Shown piece after piece: positions 41,119 to 49,633 of a stretch of 64,000 nucleotides of DNA. The translations under genes and the position numbers were made by a program. The stretch is from assembly GCA_964519895.1 (NCBI GenBank), contig CAZFLE010000014.1, forward strand, positions 1 through 64,000. The letters are read 5' to 3'. The notes below the pieces were generated by a model that searched no databases, was not told the origin of the DNA, and saw only the letters and a program-made list of their open reading frames with translations. Position 1 is the stretch's first letter; each line of letters begins with the position of its first letter. This DNA comes from CAYFPX01 sp964519895. GTDB taxonomy: Bacteria > Myxococcota_A > UBA796 > CAJQPC01.

Positions 41119-42018
41119 ATGTTCGGACTGCTCACCCTGCTCAGCGCCCCTGCACTGGCGACCATCGATCCCGAGTGCGAGGGCATCCCCATCCCCGACG
41201 ACTACAACGAACAGCGCCAGGCCGACTTCCTGAACAACTTCGCGGCGCTGAGCACCACATTCTCGCCGATTCACGGGCCGATCCCCCACAAGGCGGGCAA
41301 CGCAGCAATCGGGATCGACGTGCTGGGGATTCCGCGACTGGGCTGCGAAGAGCGCTACGTGCTCAACTGGACCAAGACCGAGGACGTGAACAAGACCCCG
41401 GTGGCCCCCCGGCTGCGCTTCACGGTGTCCACCCACAAGCTGGGCAAGCGGGTGACGCCGTACCTGGGCGTTGGCTACATCCCGCCCGTCACCGTGGCCG
41501 GCGTGCGTTCGGTCATCCTGTCCTATGAGATGGGCCTGGGCATCCAGTACGGCCGCATCCAGGGCGGGGTGCGCTACCACGCCACCATGCAGAAGACCGT
41601 CGGAGACACCGCCGGTGCGTTCAGCGAGGACCAGCCGGTCTACGACGACCTGTTCGTGGGCTCGACCATGGGCCTGGACCTGCTGGGGGGCCTGCCCCTG
41701 GGCGAGCGTGTGCTCGGACCGGTCACCTTCAACGAGCTCACCCCGTATGTGTCCCTGGGCCTGCTGGACGCGTCGACGTTCTACTGGATCGGCGACGACG
41801 GCTACGTCAGCGACAACCTGCACCCGTACTTCGGCCCGGCGATCAGCCTGGGACTCGACCTGCTGGCGCTGAAGCGCGTTCGGTTCGGCGGCGAGTTCTA
41901 CGCGGCGCCGGGGGGGTACAAGGTCCCCGAGACCACGCGGGTCGTCGACTCCAGCGCCCAGGCCTGGAAGTATGGGCGACTCTACACCGCGCGCTTCCGG
42001 ATCGGCGTGGAGTGGTAG
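41119..42018 (+). CDS. Probable outer-membrane beta-barrel protein
   Basis: 299-aa exported protein; short signal MFGLLTLLSAPALA|TI. Strands alternate hydrophobic and polar residues with frequent aromatics (VTPYLGVGYIPPVTVAG, MGLGIQYGRIQGGVRYHATM, RVRFGGEFYAAPGGYKVP) and the chain ends in FRIGVEW, a terminal aromatic typical of BAM-assembled barrels. The N-terminal ~45 residues (CEGIPIPDDYNEQRQADFLN) look like a plug or periplasmic extension. About 12 strands seem possible; this is a pattern reading only. The cargo is unknown. Begins 13 bp after the cytochrome-like lipoprotein gene. Confidence 0.65.
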   Translation: MFGLLTLLSAPALATIDPECEGIPIPDDYNEQRQADFLNNFAALSTTFSPIHGPIPHKAGNAAIGIDVLGIPRLGCEERYVLNWTKTEDVNKTPVAPRLRFTVSTHKLGKRVTPYLGVGYIPPVTVAGVRSVILSYEMGLGIQYGRIQGGVRYHATMQKTVGDTAGAFSEDQPVYDDLFVGSTMGLDLLGGLPLGERVLGPVTFNELTPYVSLGLLDASTFYWIGDDGYVSDNLHPYFGPAISLGLDLLALKRVRFGGEFYAAPGGYKVPETTRVVDSSAQAWKYGRLYTARFRIGVEW

Positions 42019-42022
42019 CGGC

Positions 42023-43003
42023 CTACCAGGCCTCTTCGTAGGCCACCGGGTCGAACGCGATCGGCTCCAGGCTCAACATGTACTCGGCGATGGCCCGCTT
42101 GTCCGACTCGGGCAGGTAGCGGTAGCCCTCCAGGATCTTCTCCAGCATGATCCACTCCGGCCGCATCTCCCGGCCGTCCGGGGTGTGGCCGAACGACAGG
42201 AAGTGCACCCAGTCTTCGGCGGTCCAGCCCACCAGACCGAACTCGGGGTCGGGGGTCAGGTTGGCGTGGACCTCGTCCTTTCCTGGGTTGGCGCCACCCG
42301 CCATGTCGTACTGGTCCATCAGGAAGCCGGTCTTGCGACGGGGCGTGTGGCACTGGTCGCAGTAGCCCACGGCCCGGACCAGGTAGCGGCCTCGGTTCCA
42401 GCCATCGGTCTCCTGGGGGTCTGGTTCCATGGCTCCAGGCTCGAACTCCCGCCAGCGCCAGATGGCCAGGCCCCGCTTGAAGTTCGGGTCGTGGGGCAGC
42501 ACCTCGCTCTCGACGGCCGGCTGGGTGCTCAGGTAGGCCCACAGGTCCGAGATGTCGCCGTCGGACAGCTGGGTGTAGGCCATGAAGGGAAAGGTCGGCC
42601 AGTACGCCCGGCCGTCGGGGGCGCGGCCCTCGCGCAGGGCCCGGAAGAAGTCCTGTTCGGTCCAGCCCCCGATGCCCTGATCCGGGTGGGGGCTGATGTT
42701 GGGGGCGTAGAAGGTCCCGAACACCGTGGGCATGTCCCGACCCCCGCCCAGGTGAGGGGACGGCGGGAACTCGTCGTGGCGGGACAGGGTGTAGCCGCTC
42801 GGCAGGCTGTGGCAGCTGTAGCAGGTATAGGCGTAGAGCAGCTCCCCGCGCTCGGCAGGGGTCGCCGCGTGGGCGGAGAGGTGGGTCAGGCGCTCGTGAC
42901 GGCTCTGCGGCGCCGGGTCCTGGGCCTGGACCGGCCCCGGCGACAGGAGACACAGGGCCAAAGCGCCCAACCAGGCTCGCTCAGTCGGCCACACAGGCAC
43001 CAT
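42023..43003 (-). CDS. Secreted dihaem c-type cytochrome
   Basis: 326-aa periplasmic protein with two CxxCH sites: CYSCH in YTCYSCHSLPSG (~res 58-62) and CDQCH in GYCDQCHTPRR (~212-216). Each sits in a class I cytochrome c module (FGTFYAPNISPHPDQGIGGW and HANLTPDPEFGLVGW motifs), the arrangement of cytochrome subunits of membrane alcohol/aldehyde dehydrogenases and related electron acceptors. I use ATG 43003, giving the signal MVPVWPTERAWLGALALCLL...VQA|QD; it starts 23 nt inside the upstream cytochrome-like gene, so the two are coupled. The dehydrogenase partner is not in the window. Confidence 0.85.
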   Translation of the reverse strand: MVPVWPTERAWLGALALCLLSPGPVQAQDPAPQSRHERLTHLSAHAATPAERGELLYAYTCYSCHSLPSGYTLSRHDEFPPSPHLGGGRDMPTVFGTFYAPNISPHPDQGIGGWTEQDFFRALREGRAPDGRAYWPTFPFMAYTQLSDGDISDLWAYLSTQPAVESEVLPHDPNFKRGLAIWRWREFEPGAMEPDPQETDGWNRGRYLVRAVGYCDQCHTPRRKTGFLMDQYDMAGGANPGKDEVHANLTPDPEFGLVGWTAEDWVHFLSFGHTPDGREMRPEWIMLEKILEGYRYLPESDKRAIAEYMLSLEPIAFDPVAYEEAW

Positions 43004-44996
43004 CGTCCCGCCCGCCGTCGGTCTGGCAGCTCTGGCCCTCGAGACAGGCGATGCCCGACTCACCACACGGGTCCACGCCATTGCACTGATCGCTGTCGGC
43101 GAGGCCGAAGTCACAGGCCGCCAGGGTCGCGTTCTCCAGGAACTCCTCGCGGGCGATCACGGCGCCGGCGCTGGTCAGACCACCGAACACACGGATGACT
43201 TCGGGCTCGGTGGCGTCGTCCAGGTGCTGGTCGAACTCGTCGGCGTCCAGGCCGAATTCGCCGAGCACCCGGGCCAGGTCCATGTCCTCGCGGAAGTCCG
43301 CCCCGAGCGCCCAGACGGGCTCGCCGTTGGCGTCGATGCTGGTGGATGCACCCATGTCCTCGATGGCGGCCAGGAAGCGGTCCTGGTCTTCTTGCTGGAG
43401 CGCCTCGAACTCTGCCGCCGGCACGTAGGTCTCCTCGACCAGCTCGGCGATGCCCGCGGGGTAGCCGTACTGGCCCTCGTTGTCGGCCCAGTGATCGGCG
43501 ATCTCGTCGGGCTTGAAGATCTGTCCGGCGTAGTGGCAGTAGAAACAGCTGATGCCGTTGATGACCTTGGCGCCGTCCTCGGCGTTCTCCTCGTGGAGCA
43601 CGATGTTGGTCGGGCCCTCGTCGATGCCCTCGCCGTCGGCCTTGGCCAGGTAGTAGACCTGGAGCCCGTTCGGGAGGGAACAGATGACCTCGCCGCCGTC
43701 TTCGTCGAAGATGAAGTCCTCGAAGGAGGTCCCGGCCATGTCCACCGCGTCTGGCTCGGGCTCGTTGCCTTCGATGGGGTGGGTGGTCAGCCGGCCCGCC
43801 CCGCTGGAGTCCGCGAAGTCGTAGCTGACCCAGCAGGACCCGTGGTCGGTCTCGTGGCGCTCGATCATGCGGTTGGAGACCGAGACGCCCGACTGCTGGA
43901 AGCCCGAACGGGCCACCTGGCGCTTGTTGATCCCGTCTTCGCGCAGGCGCTTGATGCCCCACTGCTCCAGGAACTCCGCCGTGGCGCCCGTGTTGCCGTC
44001 CAGGGTCGGGGGCAGGTCCAGGACATCGCCGTACAGCGGCGGACGCAGGGCGGCCTTCACGAACCAGTCGGCGTTCAGGTAGGGCAGCCGACTCTCGGTG
44101 TTGGACCGCAGGCTGCTGGCCTCGCCCCGGGAGATACCGTGGGGCAGGTCCTTGAGCAGGTGCTCCCAGGCGTCGACGGGGGTCCGGTCCCAGCCGTAGT
44201 GGCGCAGGTCGATGCGGAACAGGATCTCCTGGGCCTTGGGATCGGTGCTGCCGTCCGACAACGTCACGCCCTCGATGGGCACCGCGACCGGGTTGGTGCT
44301 GGTGATGCTCTTGGCCGTCGACAGGCTGTGCACGGCCTTGAAGAGGCCGAACTTGTAGGTCGTGAGCTCGTCGTCGCCGACCCCACCGTTGTACAGGTGG
44401 ACCAGCGTGAAGTACCGAATGTAGATCCGCTCGTCCTTGTCGTAGTTGGCGACCATGTCGTCGTACATGGCGTCGAGCTCGTCGCTCGGATCGATGAAGC
44501 TGCGGGTCAGCCCACCGGACCAGTCCAGCGCATCGCACTCGTCGATCCAGACCCTCAGGTCCTCGGTCTCGTCGGCCGTGGGGCGGGGCTCGTTACCCGC
44601 CGGCGGCATGGTGTCAGCCGCCGCCCGAACGTAGATGCGAGACGCCGCGGAGTCGCCCTCTGTGATCTTGCCCGTCGCCTTCATGCGGGAGACGTCCAGG
44701 CTGTAGTTGAAGCCGCCCTCGACGGATCCGCCGGCGCCGTGGCAGCTGTTGCAGTAGTCGCCCAGGTAGGTCTGAGCGTGCCCGGCCAGCGCCTCGCAGT
44801 CGGTGTCGGTGTCGGTGGGGGTGTCCGTGGGGGTGTCCGTGTCAGTGCCGGAGCTGCAGGCCTCGTCGTAGCCCAGGTCACAGCACTCGTTGCTGTACCG
44901 AGGGTCCTGCTTGCACCGCAGGTTGGTACAGCCGGCGAGCAGGACAAACAGCGCCGGAACGCCGAGCAGGGCGACGCCAGTGGCGCGACCAGACAT
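42981..44996 (-). CDS. Dihaem c-type lipoprotein of unknown function
   Basis: 671-aa lipoprotein; signal MSGRATGVALLGVPALFVLLAG|C, conventional in length. A Thr/Asp repeat linker (TDTPTDTPTDTDTD, ~res 52-65) leads to a haem c site CNSCH (~82-86) with MPPAGNEP as likely Met ligand. A second site, CFYCH (~481-485), follows a long middle domain containing NRMIERHETDHGSCWVSYDF. The C-terminal tail is Cys-rich (CNGVDPCGESGIACLEGQSC), resembling EGF-like ends. The whole looks like a secreted oxidoreductase or peroxidase-like protein passing electrons to the dihaem cytochrome encoded downstream with overlap. The reaction is not evident. Confidence 0.75.
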   Translation of the reverse strand: MSGRATGVALLGVPALFVLLAGCTNLRCKQDPRYSNECCDLGYDEACSSGTDTDTPTDTPTDTDTDCEALAGHAQTYLGDYCNSCHGAGGSVEGGFNYSLDVSRMKATGKITEGDSAASRIYVRAAADTMPPAGNEPRPTADETEDLRVWIDECDALDWSGGLTRSFIDPSDELDAMYDDMVANYDKDERIYIRYFTLVHLYNGGVGDDELTTYKFGLFKAVHSLSTAKSITSTNPVAVPIEGVTLSDGSTDPKAQEILFRIDLRHYGWDRTPVDAWEHLLKDLPHGISRGEASSLRSNTESRLPYLNADWFVKAALRPPLYGDVLDLPPTLDGNTGATAEFLEQWGIKRLREDGINKRQVARSGFQQSGVSVSNRMIERHETDHGSCWVSYDFADSSGAGRLTTHPIEGNEPEPDAVDMAGTSFEDFIFDEDGGEVICSLPNGLQVYYLAKADGEGIDEGPTNIVLHEENAEDGAKVINGISCFYCHYAGQIFKPDEIADHWADNEGQYGYPAGIAELVEETYVPAAEFEALQQEDQDRFLAAIEDMGASTSIDANGEPVWALGADFREDMDLARVLGEFGLDADEFDQHLDDATEPEVIRVFGGLTSAGAVIAREEFLENATLAACDFGLADSDQCNGVDPCGESGIACLEGQSCQTDGGRDDGACVAD

Positions 44997-45189
44997 GAGT
45001 ACCTCCGAGGGTCCCGCGGGAGAGTCGGGACCTGGTGGAGCCTATAGATCCGGCTGGGCGGCGTCAACGGGCCGTGGACCCGCTGACGGAGAGCCGTGCT
45101 ACCCTGCCGGACTTGGCAGCCCGCTCCCCCTCCCCTCAGCCGGATCGGCTGACTGGGCTGTCTGACCGTGGCCCGCACCCCCACTGCCC

Positions 45190-46521
45190 GTGACACTCGG
45201 TTCCCCCCATCGCACCTGGATTCGATCCCTGGCGCTCGGCGCGCTGGGCCTGCTGGGTCTGCTCGCGCTCGCCCCGGCCCCAGTGTCCGCGGTGCCGTCG
45301 GCCCGGGCACACAAGGTCGTGCTGCTGGTGGACAAGGACTGCCCAAAGAGCGGGTGCCGGGACGGCGAGCACTCGGAGCGCGATGGCCGGAACCGGGCCA
45401 CCGTGCGGCTGCTCTTGAAGGGCGCCGACGGCTGGGCGGTCCGGCGAGCGTGGAATGCCTACTACGGCGCCAGCGAGGGCGACAAGGCCTTCAAGGGCGA
45501 CAAGCGTACCCCCGAAGGCCTCTACTTCCTGACCGGGGGGTGGGGCAGCACGGAGCCGTATCGCAGCACCGGGGGTTGGTTCCTGAAGCTGGACTACCCC
45601 AGCCCCGAGGACTACCGCGACGCCGGCCGGCACGGGCGCGACCCCGGCGGGGGCATCGGGCTGCACGGGGGCGCCCCGGGTGCGACTCACGGCTGCATCC
45701 GCGTGGTGCAGTCCCGCGGCCAGACCAGCGGCTTCGACCGGTCGATCAAGGAACTGCGCCAGTTGGTGAACAAGCACTGGTACGCCACCCAACCCGCGGG
45801 CGCCAAGATGGCCTTGCCCGTGTTCGTGGTGCCGTCATTCGACGCCCGCTGCGACGCGGCAGTGGGCCAGAAGCTCAACTCCGCGTGCAGCGGGGCCATC
45901 GAGCGCCTGATCACGGGGGCCACCCGCACCGACCGCCCCAAGAACGCCCAGGTCGTCAGGGCGATGGCCGATCTGGACCGCTTGAGCCAGGTCAGCTGGA
46001 GGTCCACCAAGCCGGGCCCCTCCGCCAGCGCCTCGACCGATGTACGCAGGTCGACGGGTGTGGGCGAGGCCAGCTCTTCCCTGAAGCGGGGCTGCAGGGT
46101 GCCGGGACAGCCGGGCCTGGTCACCTGTGGCGTGGGCTTCTTGTTCGATCGCGACGACGACACCGCCTGGTGCGAGGGCAAGCCGGACAGCGGCGAAGGG
46201 GTGACCCTCAAGGTCATGCCCACCACAAGCGGCCCGATCGCGGGCCTGCTCCTGAAGAACGGCTACGCCAAGAGCAACGAGACCTTCAACGCCAACGGCC
46301 GCGTCCACAAGCTCTCGATCAAGGACGGCGACCAGTCCCTGATCGCCACCATGGACACGTCGGAGCAACGGCTGACCCGGCTCCGCTTCCCCAAGCCGAT
46401 GCACGGTGAGCTGAAGCTGGAGATCCTGTCGGTGCAGAAGGGTGACAGCTTCGACGACACCTGCATCTCCGAGCTGCGGTTCGAGATGCAGGCGCCAGCC
46501 GTCGCCGACGGGGACGGGTAG
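45190..46521 (+). CDS. L,D-transpeptidase with C-terminal discoidin-like module
   Basis: 443-aa exported YkuD-type enzyme. Signal near residues 1-34 (LALGALGLLGLLALAPAPVS core). The catalytic signature is GIGLHGGAPGATHGCIRV (~res 155-172) with His and Cys in the usual HxGx(n)SxGCIR arrangement (Thr replaces Ser). It would form or exchange 3-3 peptidoglycan cross-links or attach proteins to the wall. Residues ~295-435 form a cysteine-containing module: GCRVPGQPGLVTC, then DRDDDTAWCEGKPDSGEG, LLLKNGYAKSNETFNANGR and DDTCISELRF. The same module recurs in the next L,D-transpeptidase (twice), the kinase at 49630 and the pseudokinase at 54605. GTG start; no clear Shine-Dalgarno. First gene of the envelope cassette. 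Confidence 0.85.
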   Translation: MTLGSPHRTWIRSLALGALGLLGLLALAPAPVSAVPSARAHKVVLLVDKDCPKSGCRDGEHSERDGRNRATVRLLLKGADGWAVRRAWNAYYGASEGDKAFKGDKRTPEGLYFLTGGWGSTEPYRSTGGWFLKLDYPSPEDYRDAGRHGRDPGGGIGLHGGAPGATHGCIRVVQSRGQTSGFDRSIKELRQLVNKHWYATQPAGAKMALPVFVVPSFDARCDAAVGQKLNSACSGAIERLITGATRTDRPKNAQVVRAMADLDRLSQVSWRSTKPGPSASASTDVRRSTGVGEASSSLKRGCRVPGQPGLVTCGVGFLFDRDDDTAWCEGKPDSGEGVTLKVMPTTSGPIAGLLLKNGYAKSNETFNANGRVHKLSIKDGDQSLIATMDTSEQRLTRLRFPKPMHGELKLEILSVQKGDSFDDTCISELRFEMQAPAVADGDG

Positions 46522-46526
46522 CCGGC

Positions 46527-48635
46527 GTGGGCACCCCAACGCGGCATCGGTTCCCGTTGCGGCTGAGCGCCCTGATCCTGGCCGTGGTGGGGCTGGTGTG
46601 TGCGGTGCCGGTGTCGGGGCGGAACCTGCCGGCGGGGTTTGGGGTGGGGTGGGACCTGCCCGTCCGCGAGCTGCGGGACCACGCGGGCGCGACGATCAAT
46701 GCCGCAATCCTGTTCGACAAGGACTGTCCAACGAACGGGTGCAAGCCGGGCACGCAATACGATCCCAAGAACCGGCCACACGGCGGTCCTCGACTTCACT
46801 ACGTGACCCGGTCGAGCGCCGGGACCTGGTCCACGCTCAAGACCTGGCCAGCCTTCTATGGGCGAAACGAGGGCCCCAAGGTCCGTCAGGGAGACAAGAA
46901 GACCCCCGAAGGGCTGTACTTGATGCTGCACGCCAGCGCTAGGAGCTCCAGCGACAAGGACGAGTGGCGGCGTTTTGGCTCGGCCTTCTTCGAGCTCGAT
47001 CATCCGAGCAACGAGGATCGCAACGCGGTGCTGGGCAAGCCCTATACGGCGGGCGGCGAGATCGGGATCCACGGCGGCTATCCGCGGCCGACCCTGGGTT
47101 GCATCCGGCTCATCAAGGCGCGGAGAGCGTTGGAGTGGAACGAGTACGACGACGCTATCCGTGAGCTCTACGCGCTGTTCCAGCATCGCCAGACCCCCGG
47201 CAAGCACGCCGTCAAGCCCAAGATCCCCGTGCTGATCGCGCCCCGCATCCACGACGACTGCATGCCCGGACCCGGGGAGACGCTGTCGGCCGACTGTGGC
47301 CAGGTGCTGGACACGCTGATGCGTGGCGCATCCAAGTACGTCCGGCCCGCGCGGCAACAGGTGATCCGGGCCCTGGCCTCGCCCCCGGGCGCCGTGGCCC
47401 AGCTGGACACGACGCCCAAGATCCCCGAGACGCCGCTCTCGAACACGTCGGACCCCGACGAGCAGCCCGGAAACACGTCTCCACCTCCGCCGCCGCCACC
47501 CCCACCTCCTCCGGTCACGCCCCCGCTCGTGATCGGCGGAAGCACGGCCGTGGCTTCTTCGGTTCTCCAGGCCGACTCGGAACAAGTCGTCGGCTGCTTG
47601 GACCCGCGGATCGTGGACCCCGAGAACGGCGGGCAGATCTTCATCGACTGCGACGCCGATCGCCTGCTGGATGGCCGCACCGACACGGCCTGGTGCGAAG
47701 GGGCGACGGGCAATGGCGAGTGCGCCACCGTGGACTTGACCCTCGAGGGCGCCCCGCCCATCTGGGGCATCCGTCTGCGCAATGGCTATGGCAAGACCGG
47801 CACCACCTTCAAAGAGAACGGCCGGCCGATGCGCATTCGGGTGCTCGTAGCGGGGGAGACCCTCGAGTACGCCCTCGACACATCGAGCCCCAAGCCCCAG
47901 GACCTGTTGCTGCCCCAGGCCGTCCAGGTCGAAGCGCTTCGGCTGCAGATCATCGACGTCCGGACCGGCGAGAAGTACGAAGACACCTGCATGACGGAGC
48001 TGGAGTTCCTGACCCGACAGACCCCAGGGGCCAAGCGGCCTGTCAAGCGCTGGCAGGGAACCGGGCCGGTCTGCGCAGCGGAAGAACCCGTGAAGCCACA
48101 AGAAAAAGAAGAAGAAGAAGAAGAAGAAGAGACGGGCACCCAAGGCAAATTCGAGCCCAAGCAGCCACCGACTCCCCCATCCGTCTTCTTCAGTGCCAGC
48201 TCCACGCTCCTGAATGCCTGTGTGGTCAACGGCCACAAGGGGGCGTGCCGGGCCCGGTACCTGGCCGACAAGAACAACAGCACCGCGTGGTGCGAAGACG
48301 ACGGCCGCAACGGCACCGGATCCGGCGAGTGGGTCGAGCTGACCCTGTCGGAGCCCGCAGTGGTGGACAGCCTGGTGGTGGTTCCGGGATATGCCAAGTC
48401 CCAACAGGTCTACCAGGACAACGGGCGCCCGGCAGCCCTGCGGGTGCAGGTCGACGGACGACCCGCCTTCACCGTTCAGATCAACCCGGGATACGGTGTC
48501 CCGACGACCATCCACATCCCTTCTTCGGAACCGCTGAGCACCGTCCGCCTGACCATGACCCAAGTGACCCCTGGCACTCGCTGGCGAGACACCTGCATCA
48601 GCGGGGTCACCCCAGTCTTCGCGAGCCCGCCGTGA
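46527..48635 (+). CDS. L,D-transpeptidase with two discoidin-like modules
   Basis: 702-aa exported YkuD enzyme. Signal core LSALILAVVGLVCAVPVSG. Catalytic signature GEIGIHGGYPRPTLGCIRLI (~res 180-199). The catalytic domain is followed by a polyproline linker (~320-332), module 1 (~350-495: DGRTDTAWCEGATGNGE, LRNGYGKTGTTFKENGRP, YEDTCMTELEF), a Lys/Glu linker with eight consecutive Glu, and module 2 (~552-700: DKNNSTAWCEDDGRNGTG, VPGYAKSQQVYQDNGRP, RDTCISGV). Both linkers look rigid or charged and would hold the modules away from the enzyme. It lies 5 bp after the first L,D-transpeptidase gene and overlaps the pseudokinase gene by GTGA. The paired enzymes probably differ in where they bind the wall. 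Confidence 0.85.
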   Translation: MGTPTRHRFPLRLSALILAVVGLVCAVPVSGRNLPAGFGVGWDLPVRELRDHAGATINAAILFDKDCPTNGCKPGTQYDPKNRPHGGPRLHYVTRSSAGTWSTLKTWPAFYGRNEGPKVRQGDKKTPEGLYLMLHASARSSSDKDEWRRFGSAFFELDHPSNEDRNAVLGKPYTAGGEIGIHGGYPRPTLGCIRLIKARRALEWNEYDDAIRELYALFQHRQTPGKHAVKPKIPVLIAPRIHDDCMPGPGETLSADCGQVLDTLMRGASKYVRPARQQVIRALASPPGAVAQLDTTPKIPETPLSNTSDPDEQPGNTSPPPPPPPPPPPVTPPLVIGGSTAVASSVLQADSEQVVGCLDPRIVDPENGGQIFIDCDADRLLDGRTDTAWCEGATGNGECATVDLTLEGAPPIWGIRLRNGYGKTGTTFKENGRPMRIRVLVAGETLEYALDTSSPKPQDLLLPQAVQVEALRLQIIDVRTGEKYEDTCMTELEFLTRQTPGAKRPVKRWQGTGPVCAAEEPVKPQEKEEEEEEEETGTQGKFEPKQPPTPPSVFFSASSTLLNACVVNGHKGACRARYLADKNNSTAWCEDDGRNGTGSGEWVELTLSEPAVVDSLVVVPGYAKSQQVYQDNGRPAALRVQVDGRPAFTVQINPGYGVPTTIHIPSSEPLSTVRLTMTQVTPGTRWRDTCISGVTPVFASPP
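48108..48131 (+). repeat. In-frame (GAA)7GAG triplet run encoding poly-Glu
   Basis: Eight consecutive Glu codons inside the second L,D-transpeptidase linker, nearly all GAA although the genome strongly prefers GAG. The AT-rich triplet run is exceptional in this sequence and could vary in copy number by slippage without breaking the frame, changing linker length. Confidence 0.8.
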
Positions 48636-49633
48636 CCCCCTCCATGGCTCTGGAGCTCCGCGGGACACTGGGCAAGGACGGCCTGGGCTGGCTCTTCAGC
48701 GCCCGGTCACAAGACCCGGCCGATCGCACACCGATCTGGGTCCGCTGGATCCCGCCTGGGGGGCTGCACGACACCGAGCACTCCGACCGTGTGTGGCGGA
48801 TCCAGGAGGCGCTGTCGGGACTGACCCACCCCTTCATCCCGCGGCTCCTGGGACACGGCAAGCTGGACCATGGGCTGGCCCTCGCGTTTGCCCAGCCGAT
48901 GGGCACTCGCCTCTCGGCACTGCGACCGGGCACCTGGAACAACGACACCGCCTGGGCCCTGCTTCACGCCCTGGCGGAGGGGCTGCAAGCCCTGCACAGC
49001 GCTACCCAAGCCAACACGGGAGAAGCGTTGGAGCTGGTGCACCGAGGCCTGAGCGCCGACGGGCTCTACCTTCGCCGCGACGGCGGGCTGGCGTGCTGGG
49101 AGACCGACACCATCCGGGGCACCTGGGCAGGCCATCGGGAATCTCCCTCGGAGCGCTTGGGTCATCGCCATGCACCGGAACAGCTGAGGGGTCTTGACAG
49201 TCAGGCCAGCGACATCTTCGAGGTGGGCGTGATCGTGGCCAAGCGGCTCGTTCAGGGCCCCGGACCTGTGGATCCCGCGCTCGTCGACCTGCTGTCCCGC
49301 TGCCGGGCAGCCGAACAGGACCAGCGCCCCACCGCAGCCGAGCTGCTTGGCCTGGCCGGCGACCACAGTGGGGGCCTGGCAGCCGTGGCACAGGGCCTCG
49401 ATGTCCCCTGGGACGAGGGCGATGCGCTGCATGGGCTGGTGGGCGAAGTGGTGGAGATGGCCCGTCCGCCCTGGACCCCAGCGCCAGAGCCCTCCCCCGC
49501 AACGCCGCCGCCCGCGAGCCACCAGGCGCCGCCCCCGAGCGCCACGGCCACTCCAGCCGATCTGCGGAATGCGCTGCCCCACGACCGCGAGTCGTTGCGG
49601 CGCTTGCTCGCCGAAAGTCGGGGCGACTCATGA
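48632..49633 (+). CDS. Ser/Thr pseudokinase
   Basis: 333-aa cytosolic protein with protein-kinase outline but lost catalytic residues. The catalytic loop reads VHRGLSADGLYLRRDG (~res 135-150) where active kinases have HRDxKxxN, so the Asp and Lys are gone; the DFG position reads CWE; the glycine loop (LRGTLGKDGLGWLF) is eroded; yet HAPEQLRG, the APE region, persists. The C-terminal ~70 residues are a Pro-rich tail. Such proteins usually act as scaffolds or allosteric partners of an active kinase, and the active kinase gene follows directly with an ATGA overlap. GTG start overlaps the upstream L,D-transpeptidase stop. No membrane helix. Confidence 0.75.
   Translation: MTPSMALELRGTLGKDGLGWLFSARSQDPADRTPIWVRWIPPGGLHDTEHSDRVWRIQEALSGLTHPFIPRLLGHGKLDHGLALAFAQPMGTRLSALRPGTWNNDTAWALLHALAEGLQALHSATQANTGEALELVHRGLSADGLYLRRDGGLACWETDTIRGTWAGHRESPSERLGHRHAPEQLRGLDSQASDIFEVGVIVAKRLVQGPGPVDPALVDLLSRCRAAEQDQRPTAAELLGLAGDHSGGLAAVAQGLDVPWDEGDALHGLVGEVVEMARPPWTPAPEPSPATPPPASHQAPPPSATATPADLRNALPHDRESLRRLLAESRGDS

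Noticed and set aside
44801..44846. Short tandem repeat encoding Thr/Asp/Pro as a mobile or phase-variable repeat
   Set aside because: It is an in-frame, imperfect linker repeat common after lipoprotein signals in this group; no sign of wider duplication.
47693..49633. 646-aa frame treated as one protein
   Set aside because: The first ~310 codons are out-of-frame shadow of the second L,D-transpeptidase; the real gene begins at GTG 48632 within a GTGA overlap.
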